Origin: Paguma larvata
Taxonomy: Eukaryota; Chordata; Mammalia; Carnivora; Viverridae
DNA length: 64,000 nucleotides
Reading direction: 5' to 3'
NCBI GenBank assembly: GCA_030068075.1
Contig: CM057837.1
Span: 26,213,089 to 26,277,088 of the forward strand
Within the stretch, counting starts at the first letter, position 1. Every line of letters starts with the position of its first letter. Shown one piece after another: positions 35,185-45,474 of the stretch. A model generated the notes under the pieces. The model saw nothing but the letters and a program-made list of their open reading frames with translations, was not told the origin of the DNA and did no database searches. The position numbers and the translations under genes were made by a program.

Positions 35185-35275
35185 TCCCATGCCTGGCTGC
35201 TCCTGGGGAGTTCTTAAAATACAAATTCCTAGGTACTACCCATGAGCTTCTGACTCGGGTCATGGGTAGGGCTTT
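35185..35275 (+). mobile_element. hAT-Charlie fragment (MER20-like)
   Basis: 'GGCTGCTCCTGGGGAGTTCT', 'TAAAATACAAATTCCTAGGT' resemble the family that reads CACCTGGGGAGCTTTTAAAA. Confidence 0.45.
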
Positions 35276-35276
35276 T

Positions 35277-35825
35277 TGTTCTGGGTTGAATTGTGTCTCC
35301 CCCAACGCTGCCCCCCCCCAAAAAAAAAGATATGTTGAAACCCTAACTTCAGAATGTGACCTTACTTGGAAATAGGGTCTTTACAGAGGTGATTAAGCTA
35401 AAATGAAGTCGGTTTATAATGTAAACAAATGTTGACTCACTATGCTATACACCTGAAACTAATATAATATTGTATGTCAATTAGGCTTCAATAAAAAAAA
35501 AAAAGGTTTTTTTAAGTTCAAATGAGGTCATTAGGCTGGGCCCTGATCCAGTTTGACTGGTGTCCTTATAAAAAGGGAAACTCTGGACCCAGAGGCAGGT
35601 GGGCACAGAAGACCGCGTGGAGACAGGTCAGAAGATGGACATCTGCAAGTCGAGGAAAGCCTGAGGCCACCAGAGGCACGGAGAGGGGCCTGCACCAGAT
35701 CCTTCCCCAGCACCTCCAGAGGGAGGTCTGGCCTCCAGAACTGCGAGACGCTGCATTCCAGTGGCTCTCCGCTGGCTGTGGTGTGGCACCGTGCCACCCA
35801 GGGGAACAAGCGGCAGCCTGGGGTC
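35277..35825 (+). mobile_element. MLT1 (MaLR) solo LTR, split by an L1 3' end
   Basis: Starts TGTTCTGGGTTGAATTGTG, then 'AGAATGTGACCTTACTTGGA', 'ATAGGGTCTTTACAGAGGTG', after the insertion 'GACTGGTGTCCTTATAAAAA' and 'CCAGAACTGCGAGAC'. The 3' end is diverged. The 233-codon frame at 35522-36223 overlaps it and is chance. Confidence 0.85.
35411..35513 (+). mobile_element. Severely 5'-truncated L1 3' end inside the MLT1 LTR
   Basis: About 100 bp ending 'CACCTGAAACTAATATAATA', 'TTGTATGTCAATTAGGCTTC', AATAAA and an A tail: the carnivoran L1 3' end. A 16-bp TSD with three mismatches flanks it (35395-35410 and 35514-35529), both copies being MLT1 sequence. Confidence 0.85.
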
Positions 35826-36198
35826 CCGGACAGGAGCTGCCGAATGGCCTCGGAGGACAGCCCTGGCCTGGAGACCGGTCCCGTGTTACAGACTGCTTCT
35901 GCTCTGGCCCCACGCTCTACGTGGGCTTCCTCTGGTCCTCAGACCCCTTCCCTGACAGAGATGACAGTGAGCCCATGGCCACATACAGACTAATTAGCAG
36001 GTTAATGGGCAGCCCTTCTCAGTTTGGTCACCCCCCTGCTTCCGGGCAGCAGCAAGCCAACACATCTACAAAGGCCTCCAGGAAGAAAATACTACTCTCT
36101 CCTCCAACAGTTACACAAATATTGAAGACCCTAGGCTTTGGACTCTGCACTCATGCCAAGCTTCTCTTGAAGGGAGACAGAGTTCCGACTTGGTTTTG
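35826..36198. other. No gene or repeat recognised
   Basis: Nothing supported. Confidence 0.4.
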
Positions 36199-36210
36199 TA
36201 TTATACTGGT

Positions 36211-36420
36211 TTTTCTTTTTTAAAGATTTATTTATTTTTGAGACAGAGACAGAGCATGAGTGGGGGAGGGGCAGAGAGAGAGGGAAACAGAATCCAAAGC
36301 AGGCTCCAGGCTCTGAGCTGACAGCACAGAGCCCAACGCGGGGCTCGAACCCACGGACTGCGAGATCATGACCTGAGCTGAAGTCGGACGCTTAACCGAC
36401 TGAGCCACCCAGGTCCCCCA
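36211..36420 (-). mobile_element. SINEC (felid Can-SINE), full length
   Basis: T-rich start, complete body with B box complement GGGCTCGAACCC, head ending CCACCCAGGTCCCCCA. TSD TATTATACTG at 36199-36208 and 36421-36430. Confidence 0.95.
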
Positions 36421-36430
36421 TATTATACTG

Positions 36431-36744
36431 TTTTTATTTGTGCTTTTGATTCTCAAGGTGAGACTCCTAGAACCCTCACCCAGGTAAGTCACATGCTAAC
36501 TTTCATAGCAGTTAGCAGAGGAAGAACCCACAGAATTCCCCAGAAGAGAATGCCATGCTAGATAAGACAGGAACGAAAGAGATCACGGGGAACCACCACC
36601 AGCGCACGCGGCACCTTTGAGAGAATTAGGAGAGAGCGCGCCTACCGCAAGGTACGTTTACAAATCCGCTGCCTCTGTGAGCCAAACAGTGCTTCTCTGA
36701 AGTTGTACAATGTACGACCTAACAGGAAAGTCCTCGGAGATGGG
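36431..36744. other. No gene or repeat recognised
   Basis: Nothing supported. Confidence 0.4.
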
Positions 36745-36890
36745 AAAGGTGCATGGGTCGGCACCAGAGGAGAAGGGGAGGAGGCAGGTCCTTGCTGTGT
36801 GCTCTTGGAAAATCACTTCACCTCTCTGAGCTTGCCTTCTTTCTTTCTCAAGTCGAAAGAAAAAAATGAAGACGAAGAAGAAGGCCTGCA
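36745..36890 (+). repeat. MIR SINE
   Basis: Sense MIR: 'CTTGCTGTGTGCTCTTGGAA', 'AATCACTTCACCTCTCTGAG'. Confidence 0.65.
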
Positions 36891-37427
36891 AGTCTAGGCT
36901 GAAGTGACGATCAAAGGAGAGAAATACCGGACCACGTGTAAGAAGCTGGTGGCTTGTTATGAGTCTGTGTTCCAGCTGGGCTCACGCATGCAAAGCCCAA
37001 GGGCAATGACGACGTCGTTGCCAAGTCAAGTCTTTGACTGAACTTGATTTCCCGAATCCAAACTTTGGAAGAAAACATGACTGAACTCCCGGAGGTGAGG
37101 GTATGAAATCCCAAAGGTCTCAAAAATGTCTTCTCACAAGTCCTCACGTGTATCATGCTCCTTTCTCATAAGAAAATGTATTTGTACATCCCTAGGGCCA
37201 CTCAACTCCATTTTAGAAATTATTAATATTCTTCCCAAAGCAGGCTGTGGGGAAGGGGGTGGGGAAATGCCTTAGGCAGATAGGAAACGAAAAATGAAGA
37301 GTCTTTAAATAAGTGTATCAAGATGTTTTACAACATACAGGATATTCCTATACTGTTTACAGTAGATTTAAAAATCATAAAACCTAAATGGCCCACTCTA
37401 GGCTCTTGGTTAAATACACTATTAAAC
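36891..37427. other. No gene or repeat recognised
   Basis: Nothing supported. Confidence 0.4.
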
Positions 37428-37439
37428 TAGCCCAAGACA

Positions 37440-37659
37440 GGGGCGCCCGGGTGGCTCAGTCGATTTAGCATACGACTTTGGCGCAGATCATGACCTCGCG
37501 GTCTGTGAGTTCGAGCCCCACGTCGGGCTCTGTGCTGACAGCTCAGAGCCTGGAGCCCTCTTTGGATTCTGTGTCTCCCTTTCTCTCTGCCCCTCCCCAG
37601 CTCACACCCTGTCTGTCTCTGTCTCTCAAAAATGAACAAACGTTAAAAATAACAATAAC
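37440..37659 (+). mobile_element. SINEC (felid Can-SINE), full length, intact A and B boxes
   Basis: Head GGGGCGCCCGGGTGGCTCAG, B box 'AGTTCGAGCCCC', CT zone, A-rich tail with AAACGTTAAA. TSD CTAGCCCAAGACA versus CTAGCCCGAGACA on the two sides. Confidence 0.95.
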
Positions 37660-37672
37660 CTAGCCCGAGACA

Positions 37673-38129
37673 ATGAAAGACACAGACCCCTTTAGAACCA
37701 GATTACCCCTCGGGGTTTGCTAGAAGATACTCCGAGCTTCACTGAAATGACACTCACGCCGGGTTTCCAAACTGCTTCTCCTGACACCCCGCCATTTCAT
37801 GGGAAACGATAAACCCAGATACGCGGAGGCCCTACAACGTACTGTTGACTGAACACAACGGCAGAACGGCGTGTACGCTGTGTGCCATTTATGTAAAGCG
37901 TATGTGTTGTTCACATATGCATGGACACAGAGATCAGGAAAGATGTCCACCTAACTGCAGACAGTAACTCTCCTGAGGGCTGGAACTAGTAGCCGGGACA
38001 CATGGGAAGAGAGAGATTTTGACTTTCTTCTTGATGTGTCTCATATACGCTTGTATTGACACTCCCAATAGCCGGCAAGATTGAAGATGAGCTGTGACGG
38101 GGCAGAAAGAGTGTCAGGCATGGAGGCGG
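37673..38129. other. No gene or repeat recognised
   Basis: Nothing supported. Confidence 0.4.
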
Positions 38130-38290
38130 GGCTTGGTGTGGTGTCTGGGCTCTGGAGCTAGGGGAGTACTCTATGGTAAGTCGTTCGCCCCTCGGAGGCT
38201 CCAATTCTTCCATCTACAAGGACTGGGAAGAATAAAACATACTCGCAGGATTATAAAGATCACATAAAACAATGGACACGAAGGACTATT
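38130..38290 (+). repeat. MIR SINE
   Basis: Sense MIR: 'GTGTCTGGGCTCTGGAGCTA', 'GCTCCAATTCTTCCATCTAC', 'GCAGGATTATAAAGATCACA'. Confidence 0.65.
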
Positions 38291-40270
38291 ATAATTTTTC
38301 AGTGATTCTTCTAGAAAGATGGGAGACTCCCTTGTTCAGCGTATCCACCTTTTGGAGCCTGTCACGGTGCCAAGTATGCAGGAAACAGGCACCAGATACA
38401 GGATGCATGACACTGGGCAAGATGCAGAGCCAATCCAGGGCTATTCCCATGAGAATTTTGCTTCGGCGAAACCCCAAGCTCCCATATTTTAGGCAGAAAT
38501 TCGGAACGCAAAGGCCCACGCTGGGTGAATGAAATGATAAGCAGACACAGGTTTGCTTCTAAGCACTTGCCCAGGAAGAAGCAGACTCTGAACAGGCCTC
38601 TCAAATCCTTGACCACCTCAAGTCATTCCTGAGAGGTTTCTCAGCTGCTGAAAAGCCTGGCAAGAACACCAGACACCATGATATAAAACCACTGAGGAAA
38701 TCAGGTTTGTCCTTCTTGAATTTATATTCTGTCATACGTTACAGAGAATTAAGCTTTAATTTTCAGAATCCCTCTAATTGGATACTACTGATGGGAAGAC
38801 AGCTGGGGCAGCTATCGAGGCTCGGCGCGTTCCATCCCAAGCAGTGGTTAGTGGTTTGTGGAATGAGCGTGCGGCAAAATAACCAGTGGCTGCTAATTAT
38901 TATCTATCACGGGGTTTGGCATCATCCACAGAGCCCCGCCACGCCGGCCTCTTCCTCTCCAGAGAGGATTACAGAATTGGCTGTTTAGAGATTTTTTTTT
39001 TCTCCAAGTTAACATACGTTTTCCTTGTCGTATTTGGATCCAGCCTCTTTAAAAGGCAACTTTTCTATAACGATCGCATCCTTCGAGGGACGGGCCATCG
39101 ACCTTTCCTAGGTCTGGAAGGATCGTCGAGCTTCCTTATTTCCTTTCCATTTGCTCAGCCTCGTGCAAGCGGTGATGCGAGAAACATGTGAAGATTGTGT
39201 CCTAAGGTGCCTTCGATTTAGCCAAAAAAGGTAGGAGTGTTACCAGCATGAACATCTCCAACCCACACAGAGCCTCAGAACTGGGGAGAACTGTTGGCCC
39301 CAAATGTTTTGATCTAATGCAAATATTTATTTCTTCCCAAACAAATAAAACAAACCCCTTCCAGATTGGGGGTGGGGGTGGGGGAGTTTGCCAGACGTGT
39401 TTCACCGTTAAGACAAACATTGGGAAAACATTTTCCAGTTTGCCCTATACCCTTAGTTAATCTTTCTTAACCGCGTTGAATCATTTCCTAATTTACCATC
39501 TACTGTGACATCAAGGCCATTTCTTGGAGATCTTACTTTCTCTGCTCGCCCTCTCTCCTCCACGCAACTCGGAGCATCCGCCAAGTGTTTCTTGAACACA
39601 CCACGCACGTGCTCATCTGACAGACACCCTCCCTAATCAGGGGCTGTAGGCTTAGACGCAGGGACCTACGACCGCGCCAGGCTTGAGAAAAGCTGGATCT
39701 TGAGACATTCTTTGCCATTCAAGTTTGGGGCCCCATTCCTTGTCCCCACCCCACCCCCCATTTCTCCTAGAGCGCGGAGTTCCTTCTCACAGATGTCACG
39801 TGAACATCCCAACAGGCTCCTCCTGAGTGCACCAACAGGCAACACCAGGATGAAGCAGAACACATTTCTGCACCGGCCATTACAGAGCTGTTTTTCCTGG
39901 GCCATTTGTTGACCCTCGGGCTTGTTTTCATTTCACGAGTGGTGCAAAACCCTTGCCAAGATGGAATTCCATTTTCAAATGACGTTTCTCAAGACCTTTT
40001 ATCAGCTATGCAGACCAGTTACACTGGCTGGGCTCTCTCTGTCCTGCGGCTGGGTAATTCTACCCTTCACCCCTCCTTCCCTTCCTGAGGTGGTGAAGCT
40101 AGGAGGTTCACCTTCCCTGCAGGAGCAGACCAAAGGCCTGACTTCCTGTCCCCGTGTTACCAGCCAGTGACATCGGGCTGCCTCTCCAGCATCTCACGTT
40201 TGACAGGGACCCCCAAGGAAGAGACGCTCCCAGCTGCAAAGATCCTTGAAAAGTAAAGCTGCTGAGTTAA
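38291..40270. other. No gene or repeat recognised (about 2 kb)
   Basis: One of the longer intronic stretches with no recognisable transposon. It could contain conserved noncoding DNA; no coding exon pattern is seen. Confidence 0.45.
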
Positions 40271-40274
40271 TGCA

Positions 40275-40294
40275 ACACACACACACACACACAC
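40275..40294. repeat. (AC)n microsatellite
   Basis: About ten CA units. Confidence 0.9.
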
Positions 40295-40987
40295 GTTAAT
40301 GTCTTCTAAACGCAAATATTTAAAGCTTTCCACTGAAAAATGGAAAGAGGTTATTAACCCTGAGAAGCTTTTCTGGAGGAAAAGGCTGCTTTGCACACTC
40401 TCTCTGGGACTGAGACGGGGAGGCCCTGCCCTCCGGCAGGGGAATCACTCTGGTGGGCTTCCCCCACCTCCCCCACCACAGTCCCTGACATTTTCATCAA
40501 GTAAAAAAAACCCGCCAAGAACTGACCACATACCCAAGGTGCCATTGGGAGCGGTGCCTGAGGGCAAGGATCGGCCAAGGGGTAGCGAGCATCCAAGGAA
40601 GCGGGGGCAGGGGGCAGATGTGACCTACAGGGGGTAAGCCAACGCCAGCAGGAACTGGCCTGCCCAGTGCCCATGTGTCAGCTCTGCCGAGGAAAGGGAC
40701 TAGCATGCTGCCAACGACATATCCTCACCACCACCCATCTGGCCTAACGCCCCGTCCCTGAGGGGCAGTTCTGTGGCCCCTCCACATTCTCTCCAAGCTC
40801 GGCCAGGGTCGGATGCCAAGAGGCTGACCTTGCTCTTTTGACGCATCCGTGTGTGTGAGGGATGGGGGAGGGGGGAAGATACAGGTAGAAGAACACCAGG
40901 AATGGGGCTCCAGAAAGGACCACGGCCATGTGTGTGTGCACACGGCCCCCTCCTCAATCACAGATTCATTTGAGTTGATAAACGGTT
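40295..40987. other. No gene or repeat recognised
   Basis: Nothing supported. Confidence 0.4.
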
Positions 40988-41058
40988 CTCCTTCCTTCCT
41001 TCCTTCCTTCCTTCCTTCCTCCCTCCCTCCCTCCCTCCCTTCCTTCTTTCCTTCCTTT
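40988..41058. repeat. (CCTT)n then (CCCT)n microsatellite
   Basis: About 70 bases of TTCC and CTCC units directly next to the tail end of an antisense SINE, the usual birthplace of such repeats. Confidence 0.95.
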
Positions 41059-41182
41059 GGAGAAGCTTAAGTAGGTTCTACTCTCAGCATGGAGCCCAAC
41101 ACAGGGCTCGATCCCACAACCATGAGATCATGACCTGAGCCCAAATCAAGAGTTGGATGCTTAACCAACCAAGCCACCCAGA
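41059..41182 (-). mobile_element. Older carnivoran SINEC fragment
   Basis: Short form with 'GAGAAGCTTAAGTAGG', 'GGAGCCCAACACAGGGCTCG', 'AACCAACCAAGCCACCCAGA'. It lacks the CT-rich zone, so it belongs to an older subfamily than most copies here. Confidence 0.85.
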
Positions 41183-41219
41183 ATACCCTAGGTGTTTCCA
41201 TTTTAAAGTAAAACTGTTT

Positions 41220-41462
41220 GGGGAGCCTGGGTGGCTCAGTCAGTTCAACGTCTGACTTCAGCTCAGGTCATGACCTCACAGTTTGTGAGTTCAAGCCCTG
41301 TGTTGGGCGGGCTCTGTACTGATGGCTCAGAGCCTGCAGCCTGCTTCAGATTCTGTGTCTTCCTCTCTCTCTGCCCCCTCCCCTGCTCACACTCCATCTC
41401 TCTCTCTCTCTCAAAAATAAATAAACATTAAAAAAAATTTTTTTAATAAAAATAAAGCTGTT
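41220..41462 (+). mobile_element. SINEC between 31-bp direct repeats
   Basis: Full-length copy with a 4-bp GGCG duplication after the B box. The flanks at 41189-41219 and 41463-41493 are 31-bp repeats with one mismatch, longer than usual for SINE target duplications. Confidence 0.93.
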
Positions 41463-41493
41463 TAGGTGTTTCCATTTTAAAGTAAAACTATTT

Positions 41494-41592
41494 TGGGGCA
41501 CCTGGGTGTCTCTCTCTGTCTCTCCCTCTGCCCCTCTCCCCTACTGTGCTTGCTCATTCTTTCTCTTTAAATAAATAAACAAACAAACAAAT
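41494..41592 (+). mobile_element. SINEC with most of the tRNA part deleted
   Basis: Begins TGGGGCACCTGGGTG and jumps at once to the CT-rich zone and an AAAC/AAAT tail. About 100 bp holding both Pol III boxes are missing. Confidence 0.9.
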
Positions 41593-41780
41593 AAAATGGG
41601 AACACCTAATGTGAGGACTCGCCTATCAGTAGTCATTCACAACCTAGTAGGAATTACTTCATCCAATGGCTCTCAAATTGGCATTGACCTGAAGTCAGGA
41701 CATGTGAGGGCAATTATATTCCCATTTTGCCTTTGTCTTCTTTCTCTTCCATAATTGCAACCTCATGGGAATTTACATTT

Positions 41781-41999
41781 TTAAAAATTTTTTGAATGTT
41801 TATTTATTTTCGAGAGAGAGAGAGACAGAGTGCGAGCAGGGTTGAGGCAGAGAGAGAGAGGGAGACACAGAATCTGAAGCAGGCTCCAGGCTCTGAGCTG
41901 TCAGCACGGAGCCCAATGTGGGGCTCGAACTCACGAACTGTGTGATCCTGCCCTGAGCTGAAGCTGGAACCTTAACTGACTAAGCCACCCAGGCGCCCT
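41781..41999 (-). mobile_element. SINEC (felid Can-SINE), full length
   Basis: T-rich start, complete body, head 'TAAGCCACCCAGGCGCCC'. Flanks GGGAATTTACATTT and GGGCGTTTACATTC look like an aged TSD. Confidence 0.93.
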
Positions 42000-42009
42000 G
42001 GGCGTTTAC

Positions 42010-42892
42010 ATTCAGAAACCATACTGCCCTGAGAAATGAGTGTGGGTTTTGGCTTACACGACACGGAGGGGAAAGATTTATTTTGGAACATTAAAGGACT
42101 ACAGAAGGTCACGCAAGGAATGTCCACAGTTCAAGCGAGTTCCTTTCTCTCATCTCAGTTTCCCCATCTAGTAAACCAGGGAAATCTCTAGTCTGGAAAG
42201 TGGAGAACGGACTGATAGACCAACCGAGAAGGCTTGGGGCCGCCAAGGCACTGGCCGCCGTGGGCCTCTGCCACTTCACAACAGGGCAATGATCTTACCC
42301 GTTTATCTCAGTTTCTTTTGCTGTCTCCACATTCCCCGGAAGTTGTCCTTCCAGGTTCATTTCATTGTTGCCTTTTAAAAAAAGATGGATACTCTTTTGA
42401 TACAGATTCCAAATACCTAGAGACAAGGCGGGCCCTGGGAAATTATCCTAATTTATTACTGACTTCTGTCAGGAGGATGTTACCAGCGGACTGTTTGGCA
42501 CAACTTCAAATAGAGTTCCTTGCTTCGGACACCAAAGAACAGCAACTAACTGTTTCATTGTTTCCAATGCTTACACTGCTCCCGAAGTGCGCTCTCACTG
42601 GGTTATCTAAAATCTTTCAAATCTCACGGGTTAACAGTTTCTAAGAAGAAATCATTTCAAAGCAGATACCAAGATGGTGTGTTTTTGACATCTTTCTCCA
42701 TGGCTTTATTTCAATCTGTCCTGTTCAGAAGAAATGGAAAGCCTTAAAATTGTTCTACCTATTTTCACCCTCATTTTAAAACACCTTCTTCAAGTCCATA
42801 GAAAGAGTTGGGTTGTTTGGGTTTTCCCCCCCTTCCTTCTGTGGATTTACTGTACATATAACTTTTTTTTTTCTTAATAAAATGGTTGTTTT
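42010..42892. other. No gene recognised; MIR fragment near 42125-42205
   Basis: 'CTCATCTCAGTTTCCCCATC' at about 42152-42171 marks a sense MIR core. The rest is unassigned. Confidence 0.5.
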
Positions 42893-42904
42893 AAAATATC
42901 CTCA

Positions 42905-43146
42905 GGGCACCTGGGTGGCTCAGTCGGTTGAACGTCCAACTCTCGGTTTTGGCTCAGGTCATGACCTCACGGTTCATGAGATGCAGCCCCACGTCCGGGC
43001 TCCGTGCTGACAGTGCAGAGCCTGATTGGGATTCTTTCTCTCCCTCTCTCTCTGCCCCTCCCCCACTCACCACAGGCATGCTCTCTCTCTCCTCTCTCTC
43101 TCTCAAAGTAACTATAGAAAGAAACTTTAAAAAATAAAAATAAAAT
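42905..43146 (+). mobile_element. SINEC, variant with 'GAGATGCAGCCCC'
   Basis: Has extra bases in the head ('CAACTCTCGGTTTTGGCTCA') and GAGATGCAGCCCC in place of a good B box. Perfect 12-bp TSD AAAATATCCTCA at 42893-42904 and 43147-43158. Confidence 0.95.
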
Positions 43147-43158
43147 AAAATATCCTCA

Positions 43159-43547
43159 CACCAGGAATTTCAAGAAGGAACATAGTGCCCCGTCCGTATC
43201 TATAATATGTACTTAATTTGAATCAGGAAAGTCAGTTGCTCAATCTAGGCAAATTTCTCAACAAGATATGAAAAAAGGCAAATATGACTGGCTCATCACC
43301 ACCACTAATATCTGTGACTGTCCTTGAACTGCATATTTCTCCGAAGTGACTCAGTCCTAATCCCTAATTCCCCAGCTCCCCTCCCTGCCTCTCTTTCCCT
43401 CTCTTCTCCACACTCCCCCCCCCCATTTCCCTTGCTCTGCCTCCTTTACCTTCCCCCAGTTTTCATATCAGAAGTTAGGGGGCTATCACCCTCTTCAACT
43501 GAATATGTAGAACTCTAGAGCAGCTACATCCAGATGAACGTCCTGCA
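43159..43547. other. No gene recognised; CT-rich at 43370-43450
   Basis: Nothing else supported. Confidence 0.4.
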
Positions 43548-43722
43548 GTGCTGAGAATGTTCTGTATCTGTGCGGTCCGACGCAGTAACCACCAGCCACA
43601 TGTGGCTACTGAGCACTTGAAACGTGGTTAGCATACTTAAGGAACTGAATTTTTAATTTTAATTAATTAAAATGTAAATAGCACACGCAGCTCCTAGCTA
43701 CCATGTTTGGACAGCACACTAA
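43548..43722 (+). mobile_element. MER3-type palindromic hAT-Charlie element
   Basis: 'AATGTTCTGTATCTGTGCGG', 'AGCCACATGTGGCTACTGAG', 'CACTTGAAACGTGGTTAGCA', 'AACTGAATTTTTAATTTTAA', ending 'TTTGGACAGCACA'. Same family as the copy at 11297, opposite strand. Confidence 0.8.
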
Positions 43723-44260
43723 GTTAGAGAACTAGACGCCTTCAACTCTTCCAGGTCATTCCAGGTGACACCTGCCTCAGAGGATGTGCTAAACCAGTCT
43801 CGGCAAAAAGCCAGAAAGGAAGGCGGCCTCCACAATCCTCACTCCGGAATGGCGGCCCATCAGCCCCACCCAGGCCACTGCCCTCGCTCCAAAGTTCCAC
43901 CTGGAAGGCACCCCCGCACACCACTTTCCCTCCTGGATCTTGTCATTTCTCAACCAAATGGTCCTCTTGCCATTGTTTCCAGTGTTTTCCATTTGCAGGA
44001 CTGACCTTCGTGAAAACACGAGGTCTTGGAAAATCAGCAGTTGTCCTCCACATGTCAGCCTGTCCCTCAAGTATGACCTTTGAATTATCCTTACCGTATA
44101 CTTTGGTCCCTCAGGCTACTGAGGACCAAGTTCCAAGTCCTAGGAACCACAAAGTCAATACAGTAACCTAGCTACGTGGGTCACACCACCATCAACTTCA
44201 GCTTTTTTTTTTGGGGGGGGGGAAACAATCCAGTTCTACTTGTATCTGATTCACCAGTTT
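43723..44260. other. No gene recognised; T8/G10 run at 44203-44221
   Basis: Nothing else supported. Confidence 0.4.
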
Positions 44261-44273
44261 AAAAGCCTAAGAC

Positions 44274-44466
44274 AAGGAGCGCCTGGGTGGTTCGGTCAGT
44301 TGAGCATCTGACCTCAGCTCAGGCCTCGATCTCACAGCTCATGAATTCGAGCCCCACATCGGACTCTGCGCTGACGGTGCAGAGCCTGCTTGGGATTCTT
44401 TCTCTTTCTGCCCCTTCCCCACTCACACATACTCTCTCTCAAACTAAATAAATAAACTTAAAAGAA
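44274..44466 (+). mobile_element. SINEC, first of a head-to-tail pair
   Basis: Body with 'GGTGCAGAGCCTGCTTGGGA' subtype. Perfect 13-bp TSD AAAAGCCTAAGAC at 44261-44273 and 44467-44479. Confidence 0.95.
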
Positions 44467-44479
44467 AAAAGCCTAAGAC

Positions 44480-44696
44480 TTGGGACACCTGGGTGGCTCA
44501 GTCAGTTGAGTGTTGGGCTCTTTGGTTTCCGCTCAGGTCATGATCTCACAGTTCGTGAGTTCGAGCCCTTGCGTCACGCTCTACACCGACGGCATGGAGC
44601 CTGCTTGGGATTCCCTCTCCCTCTCTCCCTCTGCCCTTCTTCTGCCAGTGTGCGCGATCTCTCTCACTCTCAAAATAAATAAATAAATAAATTTTT
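44480..44696 (+). mobile_element. SINEC, second of the pair, same target
   Basis: Begins TTGGGACACCTGGGTGG directly after the second TSD copy of its neighbour and ends before a third, AAAAAGTCTAAGAT. Head subtype 'GGGCTCTTTGGTTTCCGCTC'. Confidence 0.95.
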
Positions 44697-44811
44697 AAAA
44701 AGTCTAAGATGAAAATGATGAGAGGCCCAATTCCACCCGCCCACCCCCTACTAGCAGCATCTCTGTAAGGCTGACATCCTCCCACGGGGTCCTTCAACAA
44801 CAGATGCTGAA

Positions 44812-44856
44812 GGAAGGAAGGAAGGAATGAGTGAATGAATGAATGAATGAGTGGGT
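44812..44856. repeat. (GAAG)n/(GAAT)n microsatellite
   Basis: GGAA units followed by TGAA units, 45 bases. Confidence 0.9.
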
Positions 44857-44996
44857 GTGTGATTTTACTCTTAAGAATCTCAGAAGACAACTTAAGAATG
44901 GTTTTCTTACCCATCAGTTAACCAATGGTTGGAGTGGGCGTGGGATGATGGTCTAGTCAGGAAACAACTGCTTTCTTTTTAAAAGGTAGCATGACT

Positions 44997-45220
44997 GGGG
45001 CGCTGGGTGGCTCAGTTGGTTGAGCATCCAACTGCGGCTTGGGTCATGATCTCACAGTTTGGGAGATGCAGCCCCGCATCAGGCTCTCTGCTGTCAGTGC
45101 AGAGTCCACTTCAGATTCTCTGTCCTCGCCTCTCTCTATGCCCCTCCCCGTTCTCAAAAATAAACATTAAAAAAATTATAAAATAGCACCTTCTTATTAA
45201 AAAAAAACAAATTAAAAATT
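44997..45220 (+). mobile_element. SINEC, first of a second pair
   Basis: Head one base short ('GGGGCGCTGGGTGGCTCAG'), body variant 'GGGAGATGCAGCCCC', long A-rich tail. TSD-like AAAGGTAGCATGA before and AAAGGCAGCATGG after. Confidence 0.93.
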
Positions 45221-45236
45221 AAAGGCAGCATGGTTT

Positions 45237-45460
45237 TGGGGTGCCTGGTACCTCAGTCGGTTGAGCATGACTCTTGATTTTGGCTCAGGTCACGATCTTA
45301 CAAGTTCGTGAGTGCGAGCCCCGAGTAGGGCTCTGAGCTGACAGTACAGAGCCCGATTGGAATCCTCTCACTCTCCCTCTCTTGCTGTCCCTCCCCTGCT
45401 CAAGTGTGTGTGCGCGCTCTCGTGCTCTCTCTCAAAATAAATAAATAAACTTAGGGGGAA
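45237..45460 (+). mobile_element. SINEC, second of the second pair
   Basis: Head with 'GGGGTGCCTGGTACCTCAGT', B box 'AGTGCGAGCCCC'. After it comes AAAGATGGCATGAT, a third copy of the same target. Confidence 0.93.
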
Positions 45461-45474
45461 AAAGATGGCATGAT

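Noticed and set aside
35522..36223. 233-codon plus-strand frame
   Set aside because: Begins in an MLT1 LTR and has no family resemblance or splice context.
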